Part shown: positions 35,953 through 44,597 of the stretch, piece after piece
Layout: each line of letters starts with the position of its first letter
How positions within the stretch are numbered: the stretch's first letter is position 1
The notes under the pieces: model-generated
The model's database searches: none
Seen by the model: only the letters and a program-made list of their open reading frames with translations
What the model was told of the DNA's origin: nothing
Position numbers and translations under genes: made by a program
Assembly: GCF_000346615.1 (NCBI RefSeq)
Contig: NZ_ANNU01000008.1
Location: forward strand, 124,001 to 188,000
Direction of reading: 5' to 3'
Origin: Nafulsella turpanensis ZLM-10
GTDB taxonomy: Bacteria > Bacteroidota > Bacteroidia > Cytophagales > Cyclobacteriaceae
DNA length: 64,000 nt

Positions 35953-37281
35953 ATGAAACAGGTGGTCATTATCGGTAACGGCATTGCAGGCATTACGGCA
36001 GCGCGGCACATTCGCAAGCGGAGCAATTATGCCATCACGGTCATTTCCGGAGAATCTGACCATTTCTACTCCCGCACCGCCCTCATGTACCTCTACATGG
36101 GCCATATGGCCTACTATAATATAAAACCTTACGAAGACTGGTTCTGGCCGAAAAACCGGATAGGACTGGTCCGCGACTGGGTTACACAGGTAGACACTAA
36201 ACACAAAAAGCTTCGGCTGCAGGAAAAAGGCGAGATTAGTTACGATATCCTGCTGATTGCTTCCGGTTCTCACCCCCGAAAAGGTGGCTGGCCGGGCGAA
36301 GAGGCCCCCAATGTGCAGGGGCTCTACAGCCTGCAGGATTTGGAGCGAATGGAGCAGCAGACGAAGGGTATTGAGCGTGGCGTGGTGATAGGCGGTGGCC
36401 TGATAGGTGTGGAAATGGCCGAAATGCTGCATAGTCGCAATATAGCCGTTAGTCTTGTCGTGCGGGAAAAGGAATACTGGTCAAATGTTTTACCTCCGGA
36501 AGAAGCTGCTATCATCAGCCTACACCTCCGCCGGCAGGGAATAGACCTGCAACTGGAAAGTGAGCTGGAAGAAATTATTCAGGATGAAAAGGGGAATGCG
36601 AAAGCGGTTCGTTTAAAGGGAGGAAAGCAAGTCGACTGTCAGTTTGTGGGTATCACCATAGGCGTAGTGCCGAATATTAGCTTTCTTGAAGGCAGCGGCA
36701 TCGAAACCAACAGGGGTATACTGGTCGACTCCTGCTTCCGCACCAACCAGCCCGATGTATATGCCATAGGCGATTGTGCAGAATACCACCAGCCGCCAGC
36801 AGGCCGAAAGTCTCTTGAGCAAATCTGGTATACCGGCCGCATCCATGGCGAAACCGTGGCCTCGACTATTTGCGGCACGCCACTGACCTATAAGCCTGGC
36901 CCCTGGTTTAACTCCGCCAAGTTCTTCGACATCGAATACCAGGTGTATGGCGAAGTACCAAACCTACCGAAAGAAGATACAGAAACTCTTTTTTGGCAGC
37001 ATCTGGAGCATGAGCAAACGATTCGCATTGCGTGGAATAAAAGCAGCGGAGCGGTAAAGGGATTTTCCCTGCTCGGCATCCGCTATCGCCACGAAGTCTG
37101 CGCCCGATGGATAAAAACCAGCGCCACTATCGACAGCATCTTACCCGCCTTGGGAGAAGCGAACTTCGACCCGGAATTCCACCGTCGCCACGAACAGGAA
37201 ATAAGAGACCTGTACGAAAAACAAACCGGCCGGACTTTAGCAACGCCCGTACGCAAGAAATTCTGGAAGATATTCGGCTAA
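35953..37281 (+). CDS. FAD/NAD(P)-dependent oxidoreductase
   Basis: The 442-residue protein has two dinucleotide-binding folds: FAD-site GNGIAGITAARH at the N-terminus and NAD(P)-site GVVIGGGLIGVEMAEML in the middle. It also has the late FAD motif VYAIGDCAEY. It resembles the nitrite-reductase-associated or rubredoxin-reductase-like group of pyridine nucleotide-disulfide oxidoreductases but lacks a CxxxxC redox disulfide. It lies 56 bases upstream of a membrane polyferredoxin, with no terminator between, so electrons probably pass between NAD(P)H and that protein. The start has an AGGA site. Confidence 0.88.
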   Translation: MKQVVIIGNGIAGITAARHIRKRSNYAITVISGESDHFYSRTALMYLYMGHMAYYNIKPYEDWFWPKNRIGLVRDWVTQVDTKHKKLRLQEKGEISYDILLIASGSHPRKGGWPGEEAPNVQGLYSLQDLERMEQQTKGIERGVVIGGGLIGVEMAEMLHSRNIAVSLVVREKEYWSNVLPPEEAAIISLHLRRQGIDLQLESELEEIIQDEKGNAKAVRLKGGKQVDCQFVGITIGVVPNISFLEGSGIETNRGILVDSCFRTNQPDVYAIGDCAEYHQPPAGRKSLEQIWYTGRIHGETVASTICGTPLTYKPGPWFNSAKFFDIEYQVYGEVPNLPKEDTETLFWQHLEHEQTIRIAWNKSSGAVKGFSLLGIRYRHEVCARWIKTSATIDSILPALGEANFDPEFHRRHEQEIRDLYEKQTGRTLATPVRKKFWKIFG

Positions 37282-37336
37282 ACCGGCATTACCGGCAACT
37301 ACTAATTTTTAGGAGCCAGATTAAAACTTTAATATT

Positions 37337-39214
37337 TTGGGAAACCATAAAGAAACTTATCCACTCATTCGCCACCTGGGCCTCCTGCTTTTCCTGGCAG
37401 GCTTCGGACTTTTTATCGGCATCTTTTTTCTTTCCGACTATCGCTTAACGGAAGAAGCGCTGCAGGAGGCTTTCTCCTATAAAGAAGAAGTGGCCCCTAT
37501 GGCGGTGTCGCAAACCCTGCCCGACGATACCCGGCCGGCCACCCCACCTCCGCTTTACTGGCTGATGGTAAAGGAAGCCGAACCCATGATGGGAGAAACC
37601 TATAACTGGAATTTCAGCTTTGTGGACAGGCTAAACGACCTCTTCGAGCGGACCAATGAGCGGGTGCTGGCTATTTATGGCTTGTCCGATGATGAAATTG
37701 AAAAGATTATCGAGGTCTCCCGTCTGGAAACAAATTTAGAATACAACACCACGCTGGCTCTGGCCCAGCTCGAAGGAGAGGGTCAGCTGCTGGAAGAAAG
37801 GCAGCAATTGCTCCGCGATTATACCGGCTGGATGGAAGGTCGCACCTATGAAACCTCCGAAGCCCTGGAGCAGGAGCTCCGCAGCACACTGGAAGGACTG
37901 GAGATGGGCATTACAGAAGGGGAAGGTATTAGCTCCTATTCTGCCAAAGGCTATCTCACTTCATTGGTGAAATACTCCACCATCGGCTGGATTGCCAACT
38001 ACACCTGGCTTTTTTTCTGGCTTGCCTTCGGATTGAGTACTGCAGGAGCCTTGATGTACATTCTGCCGGGCCTGGGCACCGTGGCAGGTATCAAGCACAA
38101 CAATATCTTTTTCAGTTCTCTCAAAAACCGGGGCTGGCTGGGTGTACTGCTGGGTACCTTCCTCATCCTGTTCTACATCATCCTGTACTTCTACCCTTAT
38201 TATATGACCAACTGGATTTTGCTGGTCGAGCCTTTCTGTTACTGGATGACGGGCAATCCTGCCAGCGAATTCTTCCTTTATGGCTTTCTTTACACACTGG
38301 CAGTACTGGTAATGGGTGTGCGCATGCTGATAAAATACCGGCACAGCAATTACCACAAAATCCGCACCGCCTCCCTCATGTTCTTTCAGCTGGCCTTTGC
38401 CTTTATCATCCCCGAAATTCTGGTCGCCCTCAATAAACCCTATTTCGATTTTAAGAACATCTGGCCACTGAACTACGACTTCTTTTTCGACTATCGGCTG
38501 GATGAATTCCTGGCCAACGGGACGCTCGGACTGTTTATGCTGGGCTGGGGCATTGCCCTCATTATTATTGCCGTGCCGCTTTTCACCTACCTCTACGGCA
38601 AGCGCTGGTACTGTAGCTGGGTGTGTGGCTGTGGTGCCCTGGCCGAAAACCTGGGCGACCCTTTCCGGCAGCTTTCCAATAAAAGTGTGGAGGCCTGGAA
38701 TGTCGAACGGGCCCTTGTGCATAGCGTATTGGTTTTTGCCGTAGGCATGACCATTGCGGTGCTTTACACCTATTTCACCGCTAGCAGCGAGTTTCTGGGC
38801 ATCAGCACCTATACCCTGCGCGAAATTTATGGCTTTGCCATCGGGGCGGTTTTTGCCGGCGTGGTGGGTACAGGCTTTTATCCACTCATGGGTAACAGGG
38901 TCTGGTGCCGCTATGGCTGTCCACTGGCGGCTTATATTGGCATCATTCAGCGTTTCCGCTCCCGTTTCCGCATTACTACCAATGGCGGCCAGTGCATCAG
39001 CTGCGGCAATTGCTCCACCTATTGCGAAATGGGCATAGATGTGCGCTGGTATGCCCAGCGGGGCCAGAACGTAGTACGGGCCAGCTGCGTAGGCTGCGGC
39101 ATCTGTGCCTCCGTATGTCCGCGTGGCGTACTCAAACTCGAAAATAAAGACCCAAAAGGCCGTTTCGGTAACCCTATTTTAATTGGCAATGAACATGTTT
39201 CTGTAATTGAATAA
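37337..39214 (+). CDS. Membrane polyferredoxin (NosR/NapH-like)
   Basis: The 625-residue protein has an N-terminal helix, a periplasmic-type segment of about 170 residues, then about seven transmembrane helices. It carries cytoplasmic cysteine motifs in the NosR/NapH style: CSWVCGCGALAENLGD, CRYGCPLAA, and two ferredoxin clusters CISCGNCSTYC and CVGCGICASVCPRG. It should transfer electrons across or at the membrane. The start is unusual: an upstream stop at 37322 leaves only TTG at 37337 (or ATT) before a long gap to the next Met, so TTG is chosen. It follows the FAD oxidoreductase gene directly. Confidence 0.88.
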   Translation: MGNHKETYPLIRHLGLLLFLAGFGLFIGIFFLSDYRLTEEALQEAFSYKEEVAPMAVSQTLPDDTRPATPPPLYWLMVKEAEPMMGETYNWNFSFVDRLNDLFERTNERVLAIYGLSDDEIEKIIEVSRLETNLEYNTTLALAQLEGEGQLLEERQQLLRDYTGWMEGRTYETSEALEQELRSTLEGLEMGITEGEGISSYSAKGYLTSLVKYSTIGWIANYTWLFFWLAFGLSTAGALMYILPGLGTVAGIKHNNIFFSSLKNRGWLGVLLGTFLILFYIILYFYPYYMTNWILLVEPFCYWMTGNPASEFFLYGFLYTLAVLVMGVRMLIKYRHSNYHKIRTASLMFFQLAFAFIIPEILVALNKPYFDFKNIWPLNYDFFFDYRLDEFLANGTLGLFMLGWGIALIIIAVPLFTYLYGKRWYCSWVCGCGALAENLGDPFRQLSNKSVEAWNVERALVHSVLVFAVGMTIAVLYTYFTASSEFLGISTYTLREIYGFAIGAVFAGVVGTGFYPLMGNRVWCRYGCPLAAYIGIIQRFRSRFRITTNGGQCISCGNCSTYCEMGIDVRWYAQRGQNVVRASCVGCGICASVCPRGVLKLENKDPKGRFGNPILIGNEHVSVIE

Positions 39215-39267
39215 TGCATTTGGTGGCTGGTGCCCTGTTTCGGCTGTTCAGAATCCTTAATGGTTTT

Positions 39268-39414
39268 GTCATTGCGAGGAACGGAGCCCAGCGGAGTGAA
39301 GTGGCAATCTCTCGCCCAATTGTACTACACTACCCCAGGATTTCCCCTTTGACACTCCCTTTCAACTCGAAAGAGATTGCCGCGCTGTTCCACAGGGGCT
39401 GCACTCGCAATGAC
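39268..39414. repeat. MITE/REP-like inverted repeat element
   Basis: The 147-base element has perfect 11-bp ends GTCATTGCGAG (39268-39278) and CTCGCAATGAC (39404-39414). Inner complementary segments are GGCAATCTCT and AGAGATTGCC. No gene is inside. It interrupts the otherwise tight operon between the polyferredoxin and the first glycosyltransferase. The same type of sequence is known as a widespread intergenic palindrome in many bacteria. Confidence 0.75.
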
Positions 39415-39532
39415 AGTAATTTATAAGCTATCTTTGCCCCTGAACCCAAAGCGGTCCTGTGTCTTAGGTCCTATGTCCTACATCTATTGTCCATTGTCTA
39501 AAATCTATTGTATCCCAATTCCCGTCTAAAAA

Positions 39533-40216
39533 ATGCTCATCGATGTTATCATCCCCGCTTTTAATGAAGAAAAGTCTATTGGCAAAGTGCTGGCTGATAT
39601 GCCCTGGCAGCTGGTGCGGGAGGTTGTGGTAACAGATAATGCATCGAAAGATAAAACGACCAAAGTGGCACGGGCAGCAGGTGCTACGGTGCTATATGAG
39701 GGGCGGAAAGGCTACGGATGGGCCTGCCTCAAAGCCATGGATTATATTGCACAGAAAGAGATAAAGCCCGATATTGTGGTTTTTATGGATGGCGATTATG
39801 CCGATAACCCGCAACAGCTGCCGGAGGTGGTAGCACCTATTCTTGCCGGCCAGGCCGATTTGGTGATTGGCTCCCGGGCGCTGGGCCGGAAGGAAAAAGG
39901 ATCTCTCACGCCTCAGCAGCGCTTTGGCAACTGGCTGGCCACTTACCTGCTCCGCAGGATGTACAATACCAGCTTTACCGACCTTGGACCTTTCAGGGCG
40001 GTTCGATACCAGTCCCTGCTCGATATACAAATGCAGGACAAAACCTATGGCTGGACGGTGGAAATGCAGGCAAAAGCAGCCCGCCTGAACCTTCGCTGCA
40101 CGGAGGTGCCCGTCAACTACCGCAGGCGGATTGGCGTATCGAAAGTAAGCGGAACGGTAAAAGGTACACTGGGAGCCGGTTATAAAATTTTATGGACGAT
40201 TTTTAAGTATCGATGA
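39533..40216 (+). CDS. DPM1-like family 2 glycosyltransferase
   Basis: The 227-residue protein has the GT2 fold: IIPAFNEEKSIGKVL at the start, nucleotide-site VVTDNASKDKT, acidic VFMDGDYADNP and GSRALGRKEKGSLTPQQ. It resembles dolichyl/polyprenyl-phosphate glucosyl- or mannosyltransferases, which load a sugar onto a lipid carrier at the inner leaflet. No transmembrane segment is present. The stop overlaps the next gene start (ATGA), so the two glycosyltransferases are coupled. A TIGR04283-type assignment is possible but not supported over DPM1. Confidence 0.85.
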   Translation: MLIDVIIPAFNEEKSIGKVLADMPWQLVREVVVTDNASKDKTTKVARAAGATVLYEGRKGYGWACLKAMDYIAQKEIKPDIVVFMDGDYADNPQQLPEVVAPILAGQADLVIGSRALGRKEKGSLTPQQRFGNWLATYLLRRMYNTSFTDLGPFRAVRYQSLLDIQMQDKTYGWTVEMQAKAARLNLRCTEVPVNYRRRIGVSKVSGTVKGTLGAGYKILWTIFKYR

Positions 40217-41670
40217 TGGTTTCTGTAGTAGTGGTCCTTTATAGCCTGAGCCTGCTCTTCCTCTTTCTGTTTAGTCTGGGGCAACTCCACCTGGCCTGGC
40301 ACTACCGGCAGTCGCTTAAAAAGCAGCCCTCTCCGCTAAAAGCTTTTTCCAGTTCTGCAGAACTCCCGGCTGTAACCATACAGCTGCCGCTCTACAATGA
40401 GCGCTATGTGGCCGAACGCTTACTCGAAGCCATAACTGCACTTGATTACCCTGCAGAGAAGCTGGAAATTCAGGTACTGGACGATTCCACCGACGATACC
40501 AGTTCCATTATAGCCGCAAAAATAACCGTACTCGGGCCAAAAGGTCTTAATATCCGGCACATCCGGAGAGAAAAGCGCGAAGGTTTTAAAGCCGGAGCCC
40601 TGCAGGATGGTCTGCAACAGGCCAAGGGAGACTTTCTCGCCATTTTTGATGCCGATTTTCTCCCGCAGCCCGACTTTCTGCAAAAAACCATTCCCTACTT
40701 TGTCGATAAGGAGGTAGGGGTAGTGCAAACCCGATGGGGTCACCTGAACCGTAATTACAGTCTGCTTACCCGCCTGCAGGCTTTCGGGCTCGATGCTCAT
40801 TTTACCGTGGAGCAGGGTGGGCGCAGTCATGCCAACAGCTTCATCAACTTTAATGGCACTGGTGGTATATGGCGCAAAAGCTGTATAGAAGAAGCCGGCG
40901 GCTGGTCGGCCGATACACTTACCGAGGACCTCGACCTGAGCTACCGCGCCCAAATGAAGGGCTGGAAATTCCGCTACCTGGAAGCGGTAGAAGCCCCTGC
41001 CGAGCTGCCTGTGCTCATGCCGGCTATTAAATCGCAGCACTTTCGCTGGAATAAAGGGGCCGCTGAGTGTGCCCGTAAGAACCTTTGGAAGGTTTTAAGG
41101 AGCCCGGAGCGGAAGCCCATCCACAAAGTTCACGCCCTCTTTCACCTGCTTAACAGCAGTATATTTATTGCCATTCTGCTGGCTGCCCTGCTCAGCATTC
41201 CTATGCTGTTTCTGAAAGCCCATCGGCCGGAATTAAACTGGCTGTTCCATGCCGGCAGCATATTCCTGCTGGGCTTCCTTTCCATTGCTCTCTTTTACTG
41301 GATGGCCAGCCGCCGCCTGCAACCCGAACATACCGGCCGCTATTTCTGGAGCCTGTTTCCGCCCTTCCTGATTATTTCCATGGGACTGGCCGCCCATAAT
41401 ACCATGGCCGTAGCCGAGGGCTGGCTGGGCAAAAAGTCCTCCTTTATCCGTACACCCAAGTTTAACATCCGGAAAAAAGGCGACAGCTGGGCAGATAATA
41501 TCTATATCCGCCCGCAGTTTAGCTGGCTGAGCTTACTCGAAGGGCTGCTGTGCCTGTACTTCATCTTTGGCGTGGGTGCCGGCATATACCTGCAGGATTA
41601 TGCCCTGCTCCTCTTCCACAGCATGCTGGCAACTGGCTTCGGACTGGTATTTTACTATTCCCTTAGATGA
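40213..41670 (+). CDS. Processive membrane glycosyltransferase, GT2 (CesA-like)
   Basis: The 485-residue protein has an N-terminal helix, a GT2 domain with D (QVLDDSTDDT), DAD (IFDADFLPQ), TED (TEDLDLSYR) and QHFRW, and four or five C-terminal helices. The full D,D,D,QxxRW set marks a processive or lipid-linked synthase. The family includes cellulose/hyaluronan synthases and glucomannan synthases. It is translated coupled to the DPM1-like gene and to the next integral-membrane transferase (ATGA overlap at 41667-41670). Confidence 0.88.
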   Translation: MMVSVVVVLYSLSLLFLFLFSLGQLHLAWHYRQSLKKQPSPLKAFSSSAELPAVTIQLPLYNERYVAERLLEAITALDYPAEKLEIQVLDDSTDDTSSIIAAKITVLGPKGLNIRHIRREKREGFKAGALQDGLQQAKGDFLAIFDADFLPQPDFLQKTIPYFVDKEVGVVQTRWGHLNRNYSLLTRLQAFGLDAHFTVEQGGRSHANSFINFNGTGGIWRKSCIEEAGGWSADTLTEDLDLSYRAQMKGWKFRYLEAVEAPAELPVLMPAIKSQHFRWNKGAAECARKNLWKVLRSPERKPIHKVHALFHLLNSSIFIAILLAALLSIPMLFLKAHRPELNWLFHAGSIFLLGFLSIALFYWMASRRLQPEHTGRYFWSLFPPFLIISMGLAAHNTMAVAEGWLGKKSSFIRTPKFNIRKKGDSWADNIYIRPQFSWLSLLEGLLCLYFIFGVGAGIYLQDYALLLFHSMLATGFGLVFYYSLR

Positions 41671-43055
41671 AAGAAAATGCCATAGCCGGTTTCTCTAATC
41701 ATCCAAAGCAGCTTTGGTTTATCGTTATTGGCCTCCTTTATGCTGTGGGGCTGGCATATATAGGCTATTTCTTGCAAAGAACGGATACGCTTCCGCTGCT
41801 GCTCAACTACAGCGGGCTATTCGGCCTTTGCCTGCTGGCTTACCAAAAGTTTGAGCGGGCGAGCGTCCGGCAGTGGCTGCTGCTGGCCATGCTGCTGCGA
41901 CTCCTTTTGCTACCTTCCTTTCCGAATTTGTCCGACGATTTTTACCGCTTCATCTGGGACGGGCGGCTGATACTGGCCGGTGAGCATCCCTTTGCCCATA
42001 CGCCCGAATGGTATATGCAGGAAGAAGCTCCGGGCATAAAGGGTATATCAGAGGATTTGTACCGGCAGCTCAATTCTCCGCACTACCACACCATTTATCC
42101 ACCCCTCCACCAGGCAACTTTTTCGCTGGCTGCTTTTGTGGGGCAGGAAAGTATCTGGCAAAGTGTGCTGGTACTGCGCCTGCTGAATATCCTGGCCGAA
42201 GTACTCACCCTCTGGCTGCTCCTGAAACTATTACGCCATTACCATCAGCCCCAAAAAGCACTGCTCCTGTATGCACTCAATCCGCTCATCATTTTAGAAC
42301 TGACCGGCAACCTGCACTTTGAAGCCTGGATGATTGCTTTCCTGCTACTGGGGCTGTGGAGCTTTGAGAGGTATAAACAGGAAGAGAAGAAAACCTGGCT
42401 GGCAGGCACTGCCTTATCGCTGGCAGGAGCAATAGGCAGTAAGCTTCTGCCCCTCATGTTCATTCCGCTCTGGTTCAGGAGGTTTAGTCCTGCTCACCTC
42501 ACCTTATTTTTAGCAACAGGCTTTGTGGCTGTACTCCTGCTCTTTTTTCCGCTCTATGATGCAGCTTTATTCCATGGCATGCAGGACAGCCTTTCGCTTT
42601 ATTACCAAAAATTTGAGTTCAATGCCAGCCTGTATTACCTCGTGCGGGAAGTCGGTTTTTGGCTGAAGGGTTATAACACTATCGGCCTTGCAGGCCCCTG
42701 GATGGCAGGTACGGCCACACTGCTCATCCTCCTTTTCAGCCTCAGCCGAAAAGCAAAAGCACTTCCGCTCCCCCAGGCCATGCTGTGGGTATATTGCATT
42801 TACCTGCTGTTTTCGCTTACAGTGCACCCCTGGTACATCACGCCACTGCTGGCCCTCTCGCTGCTCACCCCCTACCGCTTTCCCCTGCTGTGGTCGGGAC
42901 TGGTGTTTTTCACTTATGCCGGTTATAATCCTGCAGGCTTTGAAGAGCAGGTGTGGGTGCTGTGGCTTGAATATGGCCTCAGCGGGCTTTTTGCACTTTG
43001 GGAAATCAGGAAATACAAAATCTGGAGCCATGATGAGGTGCCTGTTTCGGCATAA
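41667..43055 (+). CDS. Polyprenyl-phosphate sugar-dependent membrane glycosyltransferase
   Basis: The 462-residue protein has about eleven transmembrane helices. Early in the chain it has an acidic loop segment SDDFYRFIWDGRL, typical of GT-C and GT87-type mannosyltransferases that use polyprenyl-phosphate sugars outside the membrane. A periplasmic loop with YPPLHQATF follows. It should take the sugar made available by the DPM1-like enzyme and add it to an acceptor on the periplasmic side. The start overlaps the preceding gene stop. The acceptor is unknown. Confidence 0.8.
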   Translation: MKENAIAGFSNHPKQLWFIVIGLLYAVGLAYIGYFLQRTDTLPLLLNYSGLFGLCLLAYQKFERASVRQWLLLAMLLRLLLLPSFPNLSDDFYRFIWDGRLILAGEHPFAHTPEWYMQEEAPGIKGISEDLYRQLNSPHYHTIYPPLHQATFSLAAFVGQESIWQSVLVLRLLNILAEVLTLWLLLKLLRHYHQPQKALLLYALNPLIILELTGNLHFEAWMIAFLLLGLWSFERYKQEEKKTWLAGTALSLAGAIGSKLLPLMFIPLWFRRFSPAHLTLFLATGFVAVLLLFFPLYDAALFHGMQDSLSLYYQKFEFNASLYYLVREVGFWLKGYNTIGLAGPWMAGTATLLILLFSLSRKAKALPLPQAMLWVYCIYLLFSLTVHPWYITPLLALSLLTPYRFPLLWSGLVFFTYAGYNPAGFEEQVWVLWLEYGLSGLFALWEIRKYKIWSHDEVPVSA

Positions 43056-43124
43056 TTCCCTAAATTACAGCTTTCTGAAAACCTTTATTCTACACAACAA
43101 CTTACTTTTTAATATTACAGCACC

Positions 43125-43460
43125 ATGGAAAAGACTTATTATAAACCCGAAGATTTAGGAAAGTTTGGCAATATCGCGGACTGGCAGCCGGAACTGGCTA
43201 AAAAGTTTTTTGATTACTATGGAGAGGTTTTCAAGGAAGGAGAGCTCAGTGAACGCGAAAAAGCCCTGATTGCCCTGGCCGTTTCTCACGCGCTGCAGTG
43301 CCCTTACTGCATTGATGCCTATAGCACCGGCAGCCTCGAAAAAGGCGCAACCGAAGGTCAGATGATGGAAGCCCTGCACGTGGCCGCCGCCATTCGTGGG
43401 GGCGCCTCCCTGGTACACGGCGTACAAATGATGAATAAGGTAAAGGAAGTGTCGATGTAG
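43125..43460 (+). CDS. Arsenosugar-associated peroxidase-like CMD protein
   Basis: The 111-residue helical protein is of the carboxymuconolactone decarboxylase/AhpD fold, with a CPYC motif (C59 and C62) in LAVSHALQCPYCIDAYS. The AhpD histidine after the motif is Tyr here, as I recall for the peroxidase-like proteins that accompany ArsS (some of which use selenocysteine). It is probably a thiol peroxidase or disulfide carrier for the arsenic pathway. It is 70 bases after the mannosyltransferase-like gene and 81 bases before arsS. Confidence 0.85.
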   Translation: MEKTYYKPEDLGKFGNIADWQPELAKKFFDYYGEVFKEGELSEREKALIALAVSHALQCPYCIDAYSTGSLEKGATEGQMMEALHVAAAIRGGASLVHGVQMMNKVKEVSM

Positions 43461-43477
43461 AACATAGTAATGGGTAA

Positions 43478-43522
43478 TGAGTAGTGGGTACTGCAAAATC
43501 CTTACTCATTACCCACTACTCA
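43478..43522 (+). promoter_or_regulatory. Hairpin in the leader between CMD gene and arsS
   Basis: TGAGTAGTGGGTA (43478-43490) is perfectly complementary to 43510-43522 with a 19-base loop. It lies 18 bases before the arsS ATG and is built from degenerate ACTCA/TACCC-type text. It has no T run, so it could be a structure that influences arsS translation or processing rather than a terminator. Confidence 0.45.
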
Positions 43523-43540
43523 ATACTCAATACTAATTTA

Positions 43541-44596
43541 ATGACTTCTCTTAAACGACAGGAACACCGCCTGGCCAATTCTCTTATCCAGCTGGAAGTG
43601 CTGGAGGCGCCCCGGCAGAATGGCGAACAGTTTGCTCTTTTCCAGGATAAGCTGGAGGCAGCTGGTCTGTATCCGCTACGGCCAACGGGCGTGGAGATAC
43701 TACAGATTAATGTAGGAAAGATGTGCAACCAGACCTGCAAGCACTGCCATGTAGATGCGGGGCCGGACCGCAAAGAGATTATGGCGCGCGAAACCATGCA
43801 GCACTGCCTGGATGCGTTGGATGCGGCCGGGAAACAAATCCATACTGTTGACCTCACAGGCGGCGCCCCGGAAATGAATCCGCACTTTCGCTGGTTTGTG
43901 GAAGAACTGAGCCTGCGCGGCAAAAAGGTGATGGTGCGCTGCAATCTTACCATCATTCTCGCTAACCCTAAATACCATGACCTGCCTGAGTTTTTCCGCC
44001 AACATGGTGTGGAAGTGGTGAGTTCTCTCCCCCACTTCTCTGCCCGCCGGACCGATGCACAACGGGGCGAGGGTGTATTTGAAAAATCCATTAAGGCCCT
44101 GCAAATGCTGAACGCGGTGGGCTACGGAAAGCACGGAAGCGGACTAGACCTTCACCTGGTGTATAATCCTGCCGGGGCTTTTCTACCCGGTTCGCAGGCA
44201 TCGCTGGAAAAAGAATTTAAGCAGAAACTGCTGAAGGATTTTGGCGTGGAATTCAATAACCTCTATGTAATCACGAACCTGCCCATCAGCCGCTTTCTTG
44301 ATTACCTGCTGCAAAGTGGCAATTACGAAAGCTATATGGAGAAGCTGGTCAATGCCTTCAATCCGGTGGCGGCAGCTGGCGTGATGTGTCGCAATACACT
44401 CTCCGTTGGGTGGGATGGTGCTCTTTACGACTGCGATTTTAACCAGATGCTCGATATGAAGCTGGAGAAGACTGCCCCTGAGCATATATCAGACTTTCAG
44501 CTGAATTCAATCGACCAGCGGGCTATTCGGCTGAACCAGCACTGCTACGGCTGCACGGCCGGCGCTGGTTCCAGCTGCGGAGGTGCCACTACCTGA
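43541..44596 (+). CDS. arsS: Arsenosugar biosynthesis radical SAM enzyme ArsS
   Basis: The 351-residue protein has the radical SAM motif C62-x3-C66-x2-C69 (MCNQTCKHCH) and the following SAM segment DLTGGAPEMNP. Its C-terminal auxiliary domain has CRNTLSVGWDGALYDCDFNQ and the ending CYGCTAGAGSSCGG. This tail is the ArsS signature; where other species use selenocysteine this gene has a TGC cysteine codon. ArsS attaches the deoxyadenosyl group of SAM to dimethylarsenite. The frame is open to 43484, but ATG 43541 is the start because the earlier one lies inside the hairpin leader. The rhodanese lipoprotein gene follows two bases later. Confidence 0.92.
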   Translation: MTSLKRQEHRLANSLIQLEVLEAPRQNGEQFALFQDKLEAAGLYPLRPTGVEILQINVGKMCNQTCKHCHVDAGPDRKEIMARETMQHCLDALDAAGKQIHTVDLTGGAPEMNPHFRWFVEELSLRGKKVMVRCNLTIILANPKYHDLPEFFRQHGVEVVSSLPHFSARRTDAQRGEGVFEKSIKALQMLNAVGYGKHGSGLDLHLVYNPAGAFLPGSQASLEKEFKQKLLKDFGVEFNNLYVITNLPISRFLDYLLQSGNYESYMEKLVNAFNPVAAAGVMCRNTLSVGWDGALYDCDFNQMLDMKLEKTAPEHISDFQLNSIDQRAIRLNQHCYGCTAGAGSSCGGATT

Positions 44597-44597
44597 T

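Noticed and set aside
37961-38722. Long antisense reading frame inside the polyferredoxin gene
   Set aside because: It is a composition artefact; the sense frame has clear membrane and iron-sulfur motifs.
43541-44596. Selenocysteine in ArsS
   Set aside because: The residue at the selenocysteine position is encoded by TGC, not TGA, so this is the cysteine form.
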